From Megaleporinus macrocephalus (taxonomy: Eukaryota > Chordata > Actinopteri > Characiformes > Anostomidae): a DNA stretch of 64,000 nt. A program made the translations under genes and the position numbers. The notes under the pieces were generated by a model. That model ran no database searches, was not told the DNA's origin, and was given only the letters and a program-made list of their open reading frames with translations. The stretch is from NCBI GenBank assembly GCA_021613375.1, contig CM038719.1, positions 5,131,390 through 5,195,389 on the forward strand. Direction: 5' to 3'. This document shows positions 10,908-22,669 of the stretch, piece after piece. Numbering within the stretch: position 1 is the first letter of the stretch; each line of letters begins with the position of its first letter.

Positions 10908-11020
10908 AATACGCAACCAGAACTTTTGTTAATTTACGTTTGAGATTGTTTCTGACTGCTAAGCATGCTTGAGTATATGTGTTAAGCTTTGTTAACACAT
11001 TTTCTTTGGATAGCGACAAT

Positions 11021-13470
11021 ATATCTATATATGTATAGATCTATCTATGTATAGTCTTATATACACAGTATCTCAAGATACAGATCTATGTATGTATAGT
11101 CTTATATACACTGTATCTCAAGATACAGATCTATATATGTATAGTCTTATATACACTGTATCTCAAGATACAGATCTATGTATGTATAGTCTTATATACA
11201 CAGTATCTCAAGATACAGATCTATGTATGTATAGTCTTATATACACTGTATCTCAAGATACAGATCTATATATGTATAGTCTTATATACACAGTATCTCA
11301 AGATACGGATCTATATATGTATAGTCTTATATACACAGTATCTCAAGATACAGATCTATATATGTATAGTCTTATATACACAGTATCTCAAGATAAGGAT
11401 CTATATATGTATAGTCTTATATACACAGTATCTCAAGATAAGGATCTATATATGTATAGTCTTATATACACAGTATCTCAAGATAAGGATCTATATATGT
11501 ATAGTCTTATATACACTGTATCTCAAGATACGGATCTATATATGTATAGTCTTATATACACTGTATCTCAAGATACGGATCTATATATGTATAGTCTTAT
11601 ATACACCGTATCTCAAGATACGGATCTATATATGTATAGTCTTATATACACAGTATCTCATGATAAGGATCTATATATGTATAGTCTTATATACACAGTA
11701 TCTCAAGATACAGATCTATATATGTATAGTCTTATATACACAGTATCTCAAGATACGGATCTATATATGTGTAGTCTTATATACACAGTATCTCAAGATA
11801 CGGATCTATATATGTATAGTCTTATATACACAGTATCTCAAGATAAGGATCTATATATGTATAGTCTTATATACACAGTATCTCAAGATACGGATCTATA
11901 TATGTATAGTCTTATATACACAGTATCTCAAGATACGGATCTATATATGTATAGTCTTATATACACAGTATCTCAAGATAAGGATCTATATATGTATAGT
12001 CTTATATACACAGTATCTCAAGATACAGATCTATGTATGTATAGTCTTATACACAGTATCTCAAGATACAGATCTATATATGTATAGTCTTATATACACA
12101 GTATCTCAAGATACGGATCTATATATGTATAGTCTTATATACACAGTATCTCAAGATACGGATCTATATATGTATAGTCTTATATACACAGTATCTCAAG
12201 ATACGGATCTATATATGTATAGTCTTATATACACCGTATCTCAAGATACGGATCTATATATGTATAGTCTTATATACACAGTATCTCAAGATAAGGATCT
12301 ATATATGTATAGTCTTATATACACAGTATCTCAAGATAAGGATCTATATATGTATAGTCTTATATACACAGTATCTCAAGATACAGATCTATATATGTAT
12401 AGTCTTATATACACAGTATCTCAAGATACGGATCTATATATGTATAGTCTTATATACACAGTATCTCAAGATAAGGATCTATATATGTATAGTCTTATAT
12501 ACACAGTATCTCAAGATAAGGATCTATATATGTATAGTCTTATATACACAGTATCTCAAGATACGGATCTATATATGTATAGTCTTATATACACAGTATC
12601 TCAAGATACGGATCTATATATGTATAGTCTTATATACACAGTATCTCAAGATAAGGATCTATATATGTATAGTCTTATATACACAGTATCTCAAGATACG
12701 GATCTATATATGTATAGTCTTATATACACAGTATCTCAAGATACGGATCTATATATGTATAGTCTTATATACACAGTATCTCAAGATAAGGATCTATATA
12801 TGTATAGTCTTATATACACAGTATCTCAAGATACAGATCTATATATGTATAGTCTTATATACACAGTATCTCAAGATAAAGATCTATATATGTATAGTCT
12901 TATATACACAGTATCTCAAGATACGGATCTATATATGTATAGTCTTATATACACAGTATCTCAAGATAAGGATCTATATATGTATAGTCTTATATACACC
13001 GTATCTCAAGATACAGATCTATATATGTATAGTCTTATATACACAGTATCTCAAGATAAGGATCTATATATGTAAAGTCTTATATACACCGTATCTCAAG
13101 ATACAGATCTATATATGTATAGTCTTATATACACAGTATCTCAAGATAAGGATCTATATATGTATAGTCTTATATACACAGTATCTCAAGATACGGATCT
13201 ATATATGTATAGTCTTATATACACAGTATCTCAAGATAAGGATCTATATATGTAAAGTCTTATATACACAGTATCTCAAGATACAGATCTATATATGTAT
13301 AGTCTTATATACACCGTATCTCAAGATACGGATCTATATATGTATAGTCTTATATACACAGTATCTCATGATAAGGATCTATATATGTATAGTCTTATAT
13401 ACACAGTATCTCAAGATACAGATCTATATATGTATAGTCTATCTATATGTATAGTATCTCTAGACTTATA
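11021..13470. repeat. 45-bp AT-rich minisatellite, ~53 copies
   Basis: About 53 units of 45 bp containing TATGTATAGTCTTATATACA and GTATCTCAAGATAC. Each unit holds a small inverted repeat, GTATCT-CA-AGATAC, extended to 8-bp arms where the flanks read CC...GG. Variants cycle at the unit end (TACAG, TACGG, TAAGG). Register is kept except for a 2-bp deletion near 12048. Because 45 is a multiple of 3 the array stays open for hundreds of codons in two frames, giving 15-residue repeats; these are not proteins. Confidence 0.97.
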
Positions 13471-13884
13471 GATAGTTAACAATAACAGTCTGACTAATGT
13501 ATATTTTTTGCAATATGGCAACGCAGAGCACTCAGTTATGCACATTTTACTGCACAACAACAACACTATGCAACAGCCTGAGGCACCGAAGCTGATTGTT
13601 CTTGATTGTATGTTCACCAGTAAGAACAGCAGATCTGATTAGAACAGATGTAAATAATCATACATACAATACAAAGTAACATGAATATCTTTTTGTGGGA
13701 GAAGTAGATCAGATCTTGAGCTCCAGTTTGAAGAACAAAGTTAGGTTCCAGATTTCTCCTGAACGCCCCAGACATTGTATGAATGTGTTCAGTTCCTTCT
13801 GCAGCAATCTTGATTTAGCTTAATGAAGTACTGAGTAGTCTGAATAGTAAAAAAAATATGTTTTTATATCCTGTACAAGTTTTA
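13471..13884. other. Unique sequence, no gene seen
   Basis: AT-rich unique DNA after the 45-bp array. No exon or element boundary was recognised. Confidence 0.4.
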
Positions 13885-14033
13885 TGAGGTAAGGGCCAAT
13901 AGGAATGCTTCAAAATACCTTGGAAAAAATTCTTGTTCCATTGACTCTCATGTAAGTTACTATTTTTGAGATACTTATATACGTATATATAAGTATGTCC
14001 AAGGAAACAAGTATCTCAAAAATAGTAACTTTA
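13885..14033. mobile_element. Head-to-head dispersed repeat fragments forming a perfect palindrome
   Basis: A minus-strand fragment of the AATGGAACCAGAA family (13885-13976) meets a plus-strand fragment of the same family's head (from about 14003). This creates a perfect 22-bp inverted repeat between 13955-13976 and 14009-14030 around a 32-bp spacer that is itself rich in TATA and ACGT dyads. Confidence 0.75.
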
Positions 14034-14179
14034 TTAAAGTCAAGGGTTCACTTACTTTTTCCACCAGCACTGTGAATGTTTAATGGATGTGTCCAATACA
14101 GATATGAACTATTATAACTGTTGGTGTGGTATTAGGTTAAACACATTGAGTTTGTCTATACTTGGGATGTAGATCAGAT

Positions 14180-14405
14180 CATGTTTCATGCAGAAAATCT
14201 GGTCTTGTCGCTGTCCAATAAAAAAACAAGTATCTCCAAAATTGCAACTTTACAGTAGAGATCAAAAACATCCTTTACTTTCAATGGAAGTCAATGGAAC
14301 CAGAATTTTCTACGAGCTATTTTGGAGCATTTCTATTGGTCCATCCATCATGAAATTTTCACACAATGTAAACAACCATTGGCGTGTTCAAATGATGCAG
14401 AAAAC
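14180..14405 (+). mobile_element. Dispersed repeat copy, AATGGAACCAGAA family
   Basis: Plus-strand copy with the ordered landmarks ACAAGTATCTCCAAAATTGC, GAAGTCAATGGAACCAGAAT and TTTTGGAGCATTTCTATTGG, then TGTAAACAACC. The head sequence TCTTGTCGCTGTCCAATAAA at 14204 recurs at 14505 just past the TA run, so the element or its head was duplicated around the microsatellite. Confidence 0.75.
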
Positions 14406-14412
14406 TCAAAAT

Positions 14413-14464
<52 letters not shown>

Positions 14465-14503
14465 TATATATATATTATATATATATTATATATATATATA
14501 TAT
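14413..14503. repeat. (TA)n microsatellite
   Basis: About 90 bp of nearly uninterrupted TA, broken only by short AGTATA and TTATA steps. Confidence 0.95.
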
Positions 14504-15118
14504 TATCTTGTCGCTGTCCAATAAATATATGTAAAATATATGTATCTAGAGAGAGAGCTTATTCTGCTCTCACATCTCTGACTTACACAGAAGTCATAAT
14601 ATTTTAGCTCTGAGTTTCCTATAGAATGAGGCTCAACACGGGGCAGCTAATGAGAACAGAGCTCATTTGCATACAGACGTCGGAAAGGTGCAATGCAGCC
14701 AGTAACAGTGAAAGAAGAAAAATTTTTATTGTTAGATTTTTGGGCCATTTTTGGTTCATAAAACCGCAAACCTCTCGTAAGTGGTCCTCGAGGGGAAAAC
14801 AATAAAACCCAAGTAAAAAGCAGGAGGCATTAAAGGGTTAATCAGAGGCGGTCTGGTGGGTGTAGTTGTGTCCTGTGGCGGTGTGTCTGGTTATCTGTGG
14901 TAATGGCATCATTAGGGGACGGTTTTCTAAACCGTATTAAAGCCCGAGGCCGGCGCGAGGAGCGAGACACAGCCGAGCGTTCCCGTGTCCCTCAGCGCTC
15001 ACCCACACAGCAGTGGGCTCCAGGCCTCGTCCCCACTAACCTCCTAATCAAGACTTTCATTGTACTGCAGAGGAGACGCGTCTCTTTCAGCCTGTTTCTT
15101 CAGTTCTCCTCACATTAC
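14504..15118. other. Unique sequence, no gene supported
   Basis: Includes a GC-rich stretch at 14920-15060 with an open frame of 112 codons that ends in simple repeat. I see no recognisable domain and no convincing splice sites, so I do not call a gene. Confidence 0.4.
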
Positions 15119-15250
15119 CAATCAATCAATCAATCAATCAATCAACCTTTATTTACACTCGCTAATACATTGAGGGTAACCCTCATTTACAATGCAATTT
15201 ACAATTACAATCAAGTATTTAATCAAGGAAGCTAAAATAAAAACTTCATG
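15119..15250 (-). mobile_element. Probable non-LTR retrotransposon 3' end with (GATT)n tail
   Basis: Read on the minus strand, a unique stretch ending in TGTAAATAAAGG is followed by (TTGA)n (15119-15146 on the plus strand). A short tetranucleotide tail directly after an AATAAA-like signal is typical of certain fish LINE 3' ends. The AT-rich sequence to about 15690 may be further element body, but it is low-complexity and I cannot define a 5' end. Confidence 0.45.
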
Positions 15251-15690
15251 AGTAAAACAATAAGAATTAAATGATAAAAATATTAGAAAAACAGGCTAAC
15301 AATATAAGAGTTAATTAAGAAGAAATAAATAATTCAAAATAAAAGAATAAGTAGACATGTTAAAAAAATATAAAACAATAAAATAAAAAGATAATACTTA
15401 GAACAATAGAATATTAATACAATTAAGAAATAGAAGGTTTAAAAAAATTAAGTAAATTAAATACACCAAGATTTTGAAAAAAGTAAATTATGAAAATAAA
15501 ATAAAATGTTAAACTATCTATTGGATTGATAAAAGGACAGAAAAAAAGAGAAAAAAATAAATAAGTAAGTAAATCAAAATGGTAAAAAGCCAAAAACAGA
15601 ACAGGAAATAAAATAAAAAAAAGGTAAAACAGAAAAATTAGATAAATCAAAGGACAAAATAAATGAAATAAATTAAAGGCAAAAGAAAAA
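15251..15690. repeat. A-rich low-complexity region
   Basis: Dominated by AAATAAAATAA-like words with few C or G. The minus-strand open frame of 114 codons is a Phe/Leu/Tyr-rich translation of poly-T and is not credible as a gene. Confidence 0.8.
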
Positions 15691-16104
15691 CTCACTGCAC
15701 CAAAACTGTTGCACCATTGAAGGTGGAACGAGAGAATTCCAGCTAGAAGCTGGAGAACAGGAAGCACATCTTCAGCCTCGTGTGAGATCAGAGCATCAGA
15801 GCTTTGGATAGTTCAGAAGTTCTGTGTGTCTGAAGAACCAGAAGAAGAACCTCTGTGTAATGACATGATACAGCTCTTATATGTGCACCTGCTCTGAAGA
15901 TCTTCCTTCTGATTCGGTCCGTGTGAAGAAAATCCCATCCACATAGTGAACGCCACACGCCACACGCCACACGCCACACGCCATGAGATCACATCGCAGG
16001 CACTGAAGTTACGTCAAGTACAAACCTAGATCACAGCTATAATAGGAGGAGGCCAGGCTTAGTGTGAGTTAGCAGTAGTTAAAGGTACTGTATACACAGT
16101 GGAG
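15691..16104. other. Unique sequence with a small 7-bp repeat
   Basis: Unique DNA containing four to five tandem CCACACG heptamers at 15951-15982. No exon was recognised. Confidence 0.5.
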
Positions 16105-16440
16105 TCACGATAATATGACCACCAGGTAATATCCAGAGAGACCGCGAAGACAGCAGCTAGACGGACTGGGAGACTCAGTAAGGTCCTGGTAGGTGGTCAC
16201 AGGTATCTGGAGGTATCATGCTGACTGCAGTGCATCCCACAGCTGCTGGAGGGAGCGTGGAGGAGGATCCATAGAGCCAACACCACCATCCAGGTGGTCC
16301 AACAGATGCTCAAGTCTTGGACGTGTCTCATTGTCTTGCTGGAAGATCCCATCCATCCCAGAGAAGACAATCAGCATGTATGGTGTATGTGATCTGCAAG
16401 GATGGATTCAGACCCCAATCAGATTCAGGCCCTGAATTGT
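16105..16440. mobile_element. Degraded DNA-transposon-like relic
   Basis: Words such as ATAATATGACCACCAGGTAA at the left, TGCATCCCACAGCTGCTGGA in the middle and a CATGTATGG...GATCTGCAAGG segment at the right run in the order of a transposon family common in fish, reading as an antisense transposase relic. Similarity is partial, many stops are present and no terminal repeats are left, so the family name is uncertain. Confidence 0.4.
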
Positions 16441-16849
16441 TTTCTGATGTTCTTCATAGAGAAGTATGTGTGCTGATATATATATATATATTCAGGACCA
16501 GTGCTGTGTGCTGCTCTGCACTGCGACACGGCTGGTTTGGTGCTGTTATGCTAATTGGTGTACATAAGCTTCCATTGCTTGTTAGCCACATTAGCCCGTT
16601 AGCTCCAGCGCTAAATCTAAAGAAACGATCATCAGGTTTTGGCTGAGGAGGAAATAAGCTGGGCTGAATTCTGGCCTCACTAAACTCTGGGTTGTACAGA
16701 CGCGTAATTCTTGTTTTTGGTGGGGTTTCCCGAATAAAACAGCTCAGAGCTCATAAGTAGGCCGCCCAGAGGGAACCTAACGTTAGCTGACAGCCCTACT
16801 TCTCTTTTTTGTTGGGGGTGGTTGGTGCTGAGGGAGGAAGGGAGTGAGG

Positions 16850-16851
<2 letters not shown>
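16441..16851. other. Unique or repeat-derived sequence, no gene
   Basis: Contains a short (TA)n at 16477-16491 and a TTAGC-rich stretch at 16550-16610 that resembles fish repeat-derived DNA. No gene was recognised. Confidence 0.35.

Positions 16852-16896
<45 letters not shown>
16852..16896. repeat. (GA)n microsatellite
   Basis: About 20 GA dinucleotides. Confidence 0.95.
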
Positions 16897-16898
<2 letters not shown>

Positions 16899-17140
16899 CA
16901 GTCTGGGTTGTGTGTGCTGGGTGACGGATAAGGCTGCCTACAGTGGGCTGGAGGCGTAGTGCTGATTAAAACTCAGACTGCTATCTATCACTCCTCCCCC
17001 CGCAATCCCACCATCCCCTCTTCCCCTCCTTTTACCCTCTCCTGTGTGGGCGTCTCGTAATGGATGGATTTCCCAGAATCCAATATTGTTTCCTACGACA
17101 GAAGCTTATTTACATGAGGTTCCCTCTTTAACACCCCACT

Positions 17141-19152
17141 TTCTATCTCTCTCTCTTTCTATGGCTGTCTCTGTATCTCCCCCTCTTTTTACCTTTATCT
17201 CCCTCTTTAGCTCTCTCTCTCTCCTCTCTTTAACTCTCTCTCCCTCTCTTTAACTCTATCTCCCTCTCTTTAACTCTCTCTCTCTCCTCTCTTTAACTCT
17301 CTCCTCTCTTTAACTCTCTCTCTCCTCTCTTTAACTCTCTCTCCCTCTCTTTAACTCTCTCTCCCTCTCTTTAGCTCTCTCTCTCTCCTCTCTTTAACTC
17401 TCTCCTCTCTTTAACTCTCTCTCCCTCTCTTTAGCTCTCTCTCTCTCTCTTTAGCTCTCTCTCTCTCTCTTTCGCTCTCTCTCTCTCTTTAGCTCTCTTT
17501 CTCTCTCTCTTTAGCTCTCTTTCTCCTTCTCTTTAGCTCTCTCTCCCTCTCTTTAGCTCTCTCTCTCTCTCTCTCTTTAGCTCTCTTTCTCCTTCTCTTT
17601 AGCTCTCTCTCTCTCCTTCTCTTTAGCTCTCTCTCCCTCTCTTTAGCTCTCTCTCTCTCTCTCTCTCTTTAGCTCTCTTTCTCCTTCTCTTTAGCTCTCT
17701 CTCCCTCTCTTTAGCTCTCTCTCTCTCTCTCTTTAGCTCTCTTTCTCCTTCTCTTTAGCTCTCTCTCCCTCTCTTTAGCTCTCTCTCTCTCTCTCTTTAG
17801 CTCTCTTTCTCCTTCTCTTAGCTCTCTCTCTCTCCTTCTCTTTAGCTCTCTCTCCCTCTCTTTAGCTCTCTCTCTCTCTCTCTCTTTAGCTCTCTTTCTC
17901 CTTCTCTTTAGCTCTCTCTCCCTCTCTTTAGCTCTCTCTCTCTCTCTTTAGCTCTCTTTCTCCTTCTCTTTAGCTCTCTCTCTCTCTCTCTTTAGCTCTC
18001 TCTCTCTCTCTCTCTTTAGCTCTCTTTCTCCTTCTCTTTAGCTCTCTCTCCTTCTCTTTAGCTCTCTCTCTCTCTCTCTCTTTAGCTCTCTTTCTCCTTC
18101 TCTTTAGCTCTCTCTCCCTCTCTTTAGCTCTCTCTCTCTCTCTCTTTAGCTCTCTTTCTCCTTCTCTTTAGCTCTCTCTCCCTCTCTTTAGCTCTCTCTC
18201 CCTCTCTTTAGCTCTCTCTCTCTTTAGCTCTCTCTCTCTCTCTTTCGCGCTCTCTCTCTCTTTAGCTCTCTCTCTCCTCTCTTTAACTCTCTCTCCCTCT
18301 CTTTAGCTCTCTTTCTCTCTCTCTTTAGCTCTCTTTCTCCTTCTCTTTAACTCTCTCTCCCTCTCTTTAACTCTCTCTCTCTCTCTTTAGCTCTCTCTCT
18401 CTCTCTTTCGCGCTCTCCCTCTCTTTAGCTCTCTCTCCCTCTCTTTAGCTCTCTCTCTCTCTCTTTAGCTCTCTCTCTCTCTTTCGCGCTCTCTCTCTCT
18501 TTAGCTCTCTTTCTCTCTCTCTTTAGCTCTCTTTCTCCTTCTCTTTAGCTCTCTCTCCCTCTCTTTAGCTCTCTCTCTCTCTCTCTTTAGCTCTCTTTCT
18601 CCTTCTCTTTAGCTCTCTCCTTCTCTTTAGCTCTCTCTCTCTCTCTTTAGCTCTCTCTCTCTCTCTTTCGCTCTCTCTCTCTCTTTAGCTCTCTTTCTCT
18701 CTCTCTTTAGCTCTCTTTCTCCTTCTCTTTAGCTCTCTCTCCCTCTCTTTAGCTCTCTCTCTCTCCTCTCTTTAACTCTCTCTCTCCTCTCTTTAACTCT
18801 CTCTTCCTCTCTTTAGCTCTCTCTCTCTCTCTTTAGCTCTCTTTCTTCTTCTCTTTAGCTCTCTCTCTCTTTAGCTCTCTCTCTCTTTAGCTCTCTTTCT
18901 CTCTCTCTTTAGCTCTCTTTCTCCTTCTCTTTAGCTCTCTTTCTCTCTCTTTAGCTCTCTCTCTCTCTTTAGCTCTCTCTCTCCCTCTCTTTAGCTCTCT
19001 CCCTCTTTTTAGCTCTTTCTCTCTTTAGCTCTCTCTCTCTCTCTTTAGCTCTCTCTCTCTCTCTCTTTAGCTCTCTTTCTCTCTTTAGCTCTCTCTCTCT
19101 CTCTTTAGCTCTCTTTCTCTCTCTCTCTTTAGCTCTCTCTCTCCCTCTCTTT

Positions 19153-19210
<58 letters not shown>

Positions 19211-19237
19211 ACCATCTCTCTCTCTCTCTGTCCACCA

Positions 19238-19271
<34 letters not shown>

Positions 19272-19405
19272 CACCATCTCACTTTCTCTCTTGCCACCAT
19301 CTCTCTCTCGCTCTCTCTCTCTCTTTCTCCTGCCACCATCTCTCTCTCGCTCTCTCTCTCTCTTTCTCCTGCCACCATCTCTCTCTCTCTGCACTGTATC
19401 TTTCT
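17141..19405. repeat. 2.2-kb polypyrimidine array (CTCTTTAGCTCTCTC type)
   Basis: Almost pure C/T on this strand, punctuated at roughly regular intervals by TTTAGCTC or TTTAACTC, with CCTTCTCTTTAGCTCTC and CCCTCTCTTTAGCTC variants building higher-order units of about 60-80 bp. From 19160 to 19206 it becomes pure (CT)n. At 19207-19405 it changes to CTGCCACCATCTCTCTCTC-type units of about 46-48 bp. Mirror-symmetric polypyrimidine of this length can in principle adopt triplex (H-DNA) structure. Open frames on either strand are compositional artefacts. Confidence 0.95.
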
Positions 19406-19433
19406 CTCCCTTGTGTTGACCGGGCTTGACTTT

Positions 19434-19590
19434 GTGAAAGAGAGACAGAGAGAGAGTGAAAGACCAATAGAGAGAGAAAGAGAGCATGAAAGAAAGAAAA
19501 GAAGGAGAGACATAGAGAGAGAAAGGAGGAACAGATATACAAAGAGAGAAATGAAAGAGAGATATAGACAGTAATGAGAGAGCGACAGAG
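19434..19590. repeat. Purine-rich tract complementary in type to the preceding array
   Basis: GAGAGA/GAAAGA-rich sequence following the C/T array with only a ~30-bp mixed gap. The strand composition flips, so the two tracts could pair imperfectly with each other. Confidence 0.8.
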
Positions 19591-19681
19591 TCAGTGTCAG
19601 TACAGCTCAGCGGGCAACCTGAGGACACTGGGCTTTCTGGGAAGCGGCCTGGGCGGGAGAACTCCTGCTGAGCCGAAGATA

Positions 19682-19682
19682 G

Positions 19683-19732
<50 letters not shown>
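19682..19732. repeat. (AC)n microsatellite
   Basis: About 25 CA dinucleotides without interruption. Confidence 0.95.
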
Positions 19733-19735
<3 letters not shown>

Positions 19736-19934
19736 CAGAAGTACACACACTGTCAGATTATTTTTAAATCATGTTAAAAGGATTTCACAGCACTTTTACA
19801 CTAAAACATATAAAAATGACACTAAAGCTGCATTATGTAAGTTTGGGGGGTTTGGAGACCCCTCTGGTTGAAATGTGTAACTTCACACAGTGTGTGAAAC
19901 AACATTCTGTAGACTGAAAGAAATCAAAGAGGCC

Positions 19935-20205
19935 TCTAGCAGCACTGCTGTGTCTGATCCACTCACACCAGCACGTCAGTGACATCGCAGTGCTGAGAAT
20001 GACCCACCTCACTAAGAGTATCTGCTCTGTGGTGGTCCTGTGGTGGTCCTGATCATTAAAGAACTGAGTAATAAAGTATACAGAGAATCAGATGAACTCC
20101 AGTCTGCGAGTGGAGCTCCTGTATGGTCAGTGGAGCTGATACAGTGGACAGTGAGTGGAGCTCCTGTGTGGTCAGTGGAGATGATTAGATGGTTGTGTAG
20201 ATCTC
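19935..20205. mobile_element. MITE-like dispersed element, second copy
   Basis: Shares with 9335-9880, in reverse orientation, the words TGTGTCTGATCCACTCACAC, GCAGTGCTGAGAATGACCCA and GAATCAGATGAACTCCAGTC, plus the repeated 45-bp motif GTGGAGCTCCTGT...CAGTGGAGCTGATACAG. Only one half of the inverted repeat pair is present, so this copy is truncated. Confidence 0.7.
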
Positions 20206-20367
20206 TCTGAGACCGTCAGACTGAAATAAATGTTCTGCATGAATAAACATTATTTTTGCTTCACACGGGCCTGAACTGAGCCGCGCTCGCTGAAAGATGT
20301 TTGTGGACTGTTTTGTAACAGGACACATGGTCTGGACCAAACCACCACCGCAGTCTCCTTCTATGTA

Positions 20368-20421
<54 letters not shown>

Positions 20422-20446
20422 ACTCTATCTCTCACTCTATCTCTCA

Positions 20447-20478
<32 letters not shown>

Positions 20479-20600
20479 ATCACTCACGTGGGTAATGACG
20501 TTTTATCTCTGCTCATAAACAAATTGTATAACGAGCTCAAAGAGTTCAGGCTTTGCCCCCCACCACCACCACTCCCAGCCCTCTTTCCTTCTCTTACATA

Positions 20601-20642
<42 letters not shown>

Positions 20643-20888
20643 TATCAGAAGCCCTGTAGAAATTAGGTCAGTGTCTGCTGGTGCCCCTCTGAATTCTGCT
20701 CCTGCGCTCCGTATCAGTCTAGCTGCGAAACCAGACCAACTCCACTTCTACTGGGCCGTCCCGGCTCCACACACACACACACACACTCACTCACACACAC
20801 ACACACACCAGTTGTTCACAGCTTCAGAAAAAAGCTGCTAAGGATTTCACTGTCATGCAGTTGACCATGCAGCCGTAGGCTCTAACAC
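20206..20888. repeat. Microsatellite-dense stretch
   Basis: Contains (CT)n with ATCT/CACT interruptions at 20371-20480, (AC)n at 20604-20641 and interrupted (AC)n at 20768-20808, separated by unique DNA without a recognisable exon. Confidence 0.85.
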
Positions 20889-21010
20889 TAAAGGGGAATT
20901 CCACCATACTTTTTTAAAATTTAAGATGCACACACAGCTATTCAGAGTAGGTTTTGGTGTGAAATGGTTCAGATGGTGTTTACAGTGGTGGTGATGGGAA
21001 CCAGGCGTCT
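20889..21010 (+). mobile_element. Fragment of the GGGGAATTCC MITE-like family
   Basis: AAGGGGAATTCCACC near 20891, TTTGGTGTGAAATGGTTCAG near 20952 and GTGATGGGAACCAGG near 20991 match the left half of the element at 10383-10907. No right terminus was found, so I treat it as partial. Confidence 0.65.
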
Positions 21011-21401
21011 TCTGTATGTGTTAGACTTTTATATTACAGTAAGTGCCTCAATTAAAGTCTGTGATATTAACGATGGAGCGGTTTAGCATGCTTGCCATCT
21101 ACTAGCCTGTTAGCTTGCCGACCAGTTGAGTTCTAGATGAGAAAATAAGTGAATCTTGCTGCGTCAGTACACCCTGTGGTTCATGCAAGCAGCATTAGAC
21201 TCAACGATGATTTCAAGAATTTTATAGCAGCTTGGCCAATCAGATTTCAGGACCCACTCATTTCATAGTGACCTCTCTTTCTCTTTGTCTCAGTAATTAA
21301 ACAGGCTGCTTTAGTAACTGTGCCTTTAAGACTGCTGTATGTAAATGAGCTCCATCCTGAGTGTCTGTTTAGGATGAAACACTCCTTGCAACCTCAGCGT
21401 C

Positions 21402-21438
<37 letters not shown>

Positions 21439-21552
21439 TAAAAGAAAAGGCTGCTGCATGTAAATGGATGGCTTTTTGTGACATCACAAAAACAACACAT
21501 TTAAAATGAGTTGCCTCTGCAGCTTTGTTTTTTATATACAGACTGTGTAGAG
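21011..21552. other. Unique or repeat-derived sequence with (AAT)n
   Basis: Includes an (AAT)n run at 21401-21438. CATGTAAATGGATGG and TGTGACATCACAAA words resemble repeat-derived fish DNA. No exon was recognised. Confidence 0.35.
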
Positions 21553-22602
21553 CAGGGGTGTTTAATTAGAGTCAGTAGGGTCCAGTTAGAGGAGATCTCC
21601 TCAGGCCAAGGTCCAGACCATCATCATCTCTAACATGTGTTCTGATTCAGTGGTGTATCCTGTTTACTGAAGTAGTCTAGTATCAGCATCTTATACCATC
21701 AGCTACTGAAACACCAACACACCACACATACCCTTCAGTATATTTCAGTATATTTACTGTTTAAATGCTGAACTGAATTCATTATTTATAAACTTCTAAT
21801 AAATGTTTTTCCCTCCTTTAAAGTAAACAAGGGCTGAATTAAAAAAACAGAATGCATTTTTTTTAAAACTGAGAAAAAGTTAATAAAATCTGCGTCTTCT
21901 TGTTAACTCGGTTTAACATCTTATCAGTTTATCTCTCTTTTGTTTTCTTCTCTCAGACTTTCTCTGGTTCAGTGAGAGAAGTGAGTTCTTGGTTGTCCAG
22001 CCAGGACTTTAAACCTGGGCTGAAATAGTGTGAGGGCCATTCTTACACATATAAGAGATACGTGGCTATTTTTAATTCTGACGGTCTCAGAACATATGAG
22101 ATGTTGGGTGGAACTGTCTGTGGGAAGAATAAACATGTCTCGGTCTATTTCTGGTAGAAAAGTTGTTTTTTGCTGCCAAGTTTCCTTTTTCTATAGCCCC
22201 CCATTTGAATGAGCCTTTCTCCGACTACTGCTTCCCGCTTCGTACCTCGCCTGTGTGCGCGGCACGCGCCCGAATCTGCACAGATCTGATTGGCTGAGGA
22301 GCATGTTTGGTGAGTTTACTGCGTTCGTGTACCGTTAACGTAGAACTATGATTAGCCACATGTGTTTTGCACACAGCGGAATTTAACCTCCGCTTTTAAC
22401 CCATCCGGGACATATACACACACTAGTGAACATACACACTAGGGGGCGGTGAGCACACATGCCCGGAGCGGTGGGCAGCCCTTATCCATGGCGCCCGGGG
22501 AGCAGAGAGAGAGAGAGAAACGTTCCGCAGTTTAATATAAACACTGTCGAAACACTGTTTGGGTCCGGACCCGGATCGCGGTCCGTCTATTAGTGACCTC
22601 TG
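21553..22602. mobile_element. hAT-like non-autonomous DNA transposon with target duplication
   Basis: Starts CAGGGGTGTTTAATTAG and ends ATTAGTGACCTCTG, so both ends carry short CAGRGGT-type inverted termini. It is flanked by 8-bp near-identical direct repeats, GTGTAGAG (21545-21552) and GTGTAGAC (22603-22610). An 8-bp duplication and such termini are characteristic of the hAT superfamily. No transposase frame is left. A truncated relative at 53660-54366 matches over the left-central part (CTAGTATCAGCATCTTATAC) and the right end. A separate repeat is inserted at 22394-22505. Confidence 0.75.
22394..22505. mobile_element. Dispersed repeat nested inside the hAT-like element
   Basis: The segment with CACACTAGGGGGCGGTGAGC and GGAGCGGTGGGCAGCCC is absent from the related element at 53660-54366, where the flanking sequence runs on directly. 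It resembles a repeat segment often seen in fish genomes. The exact junctions and family are uncertain. Confidence 0.55.
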
Positions 22603-22669
22603 GTGTAGACTCTGTTTTTGAACTTACGTACCGCAGCTAGTTTAATTGAGTAAAATTTCAGGTTTCCAC

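Noticed and set aside
11047..13075. Two long open frames (346 and 471 codons) of 15-residue repeats
   Set aside because: They are translations of the 45-bp array, whose length is a multiple of 3; the two frames swap at a 2-bp indel, and the substitutions show no bias toward silent sites.
19151..19748. Overlapping minus-strand frames of 87-179 codons
   Set aside because: Made of CT, GA and AC simple repeats translated in different frames.
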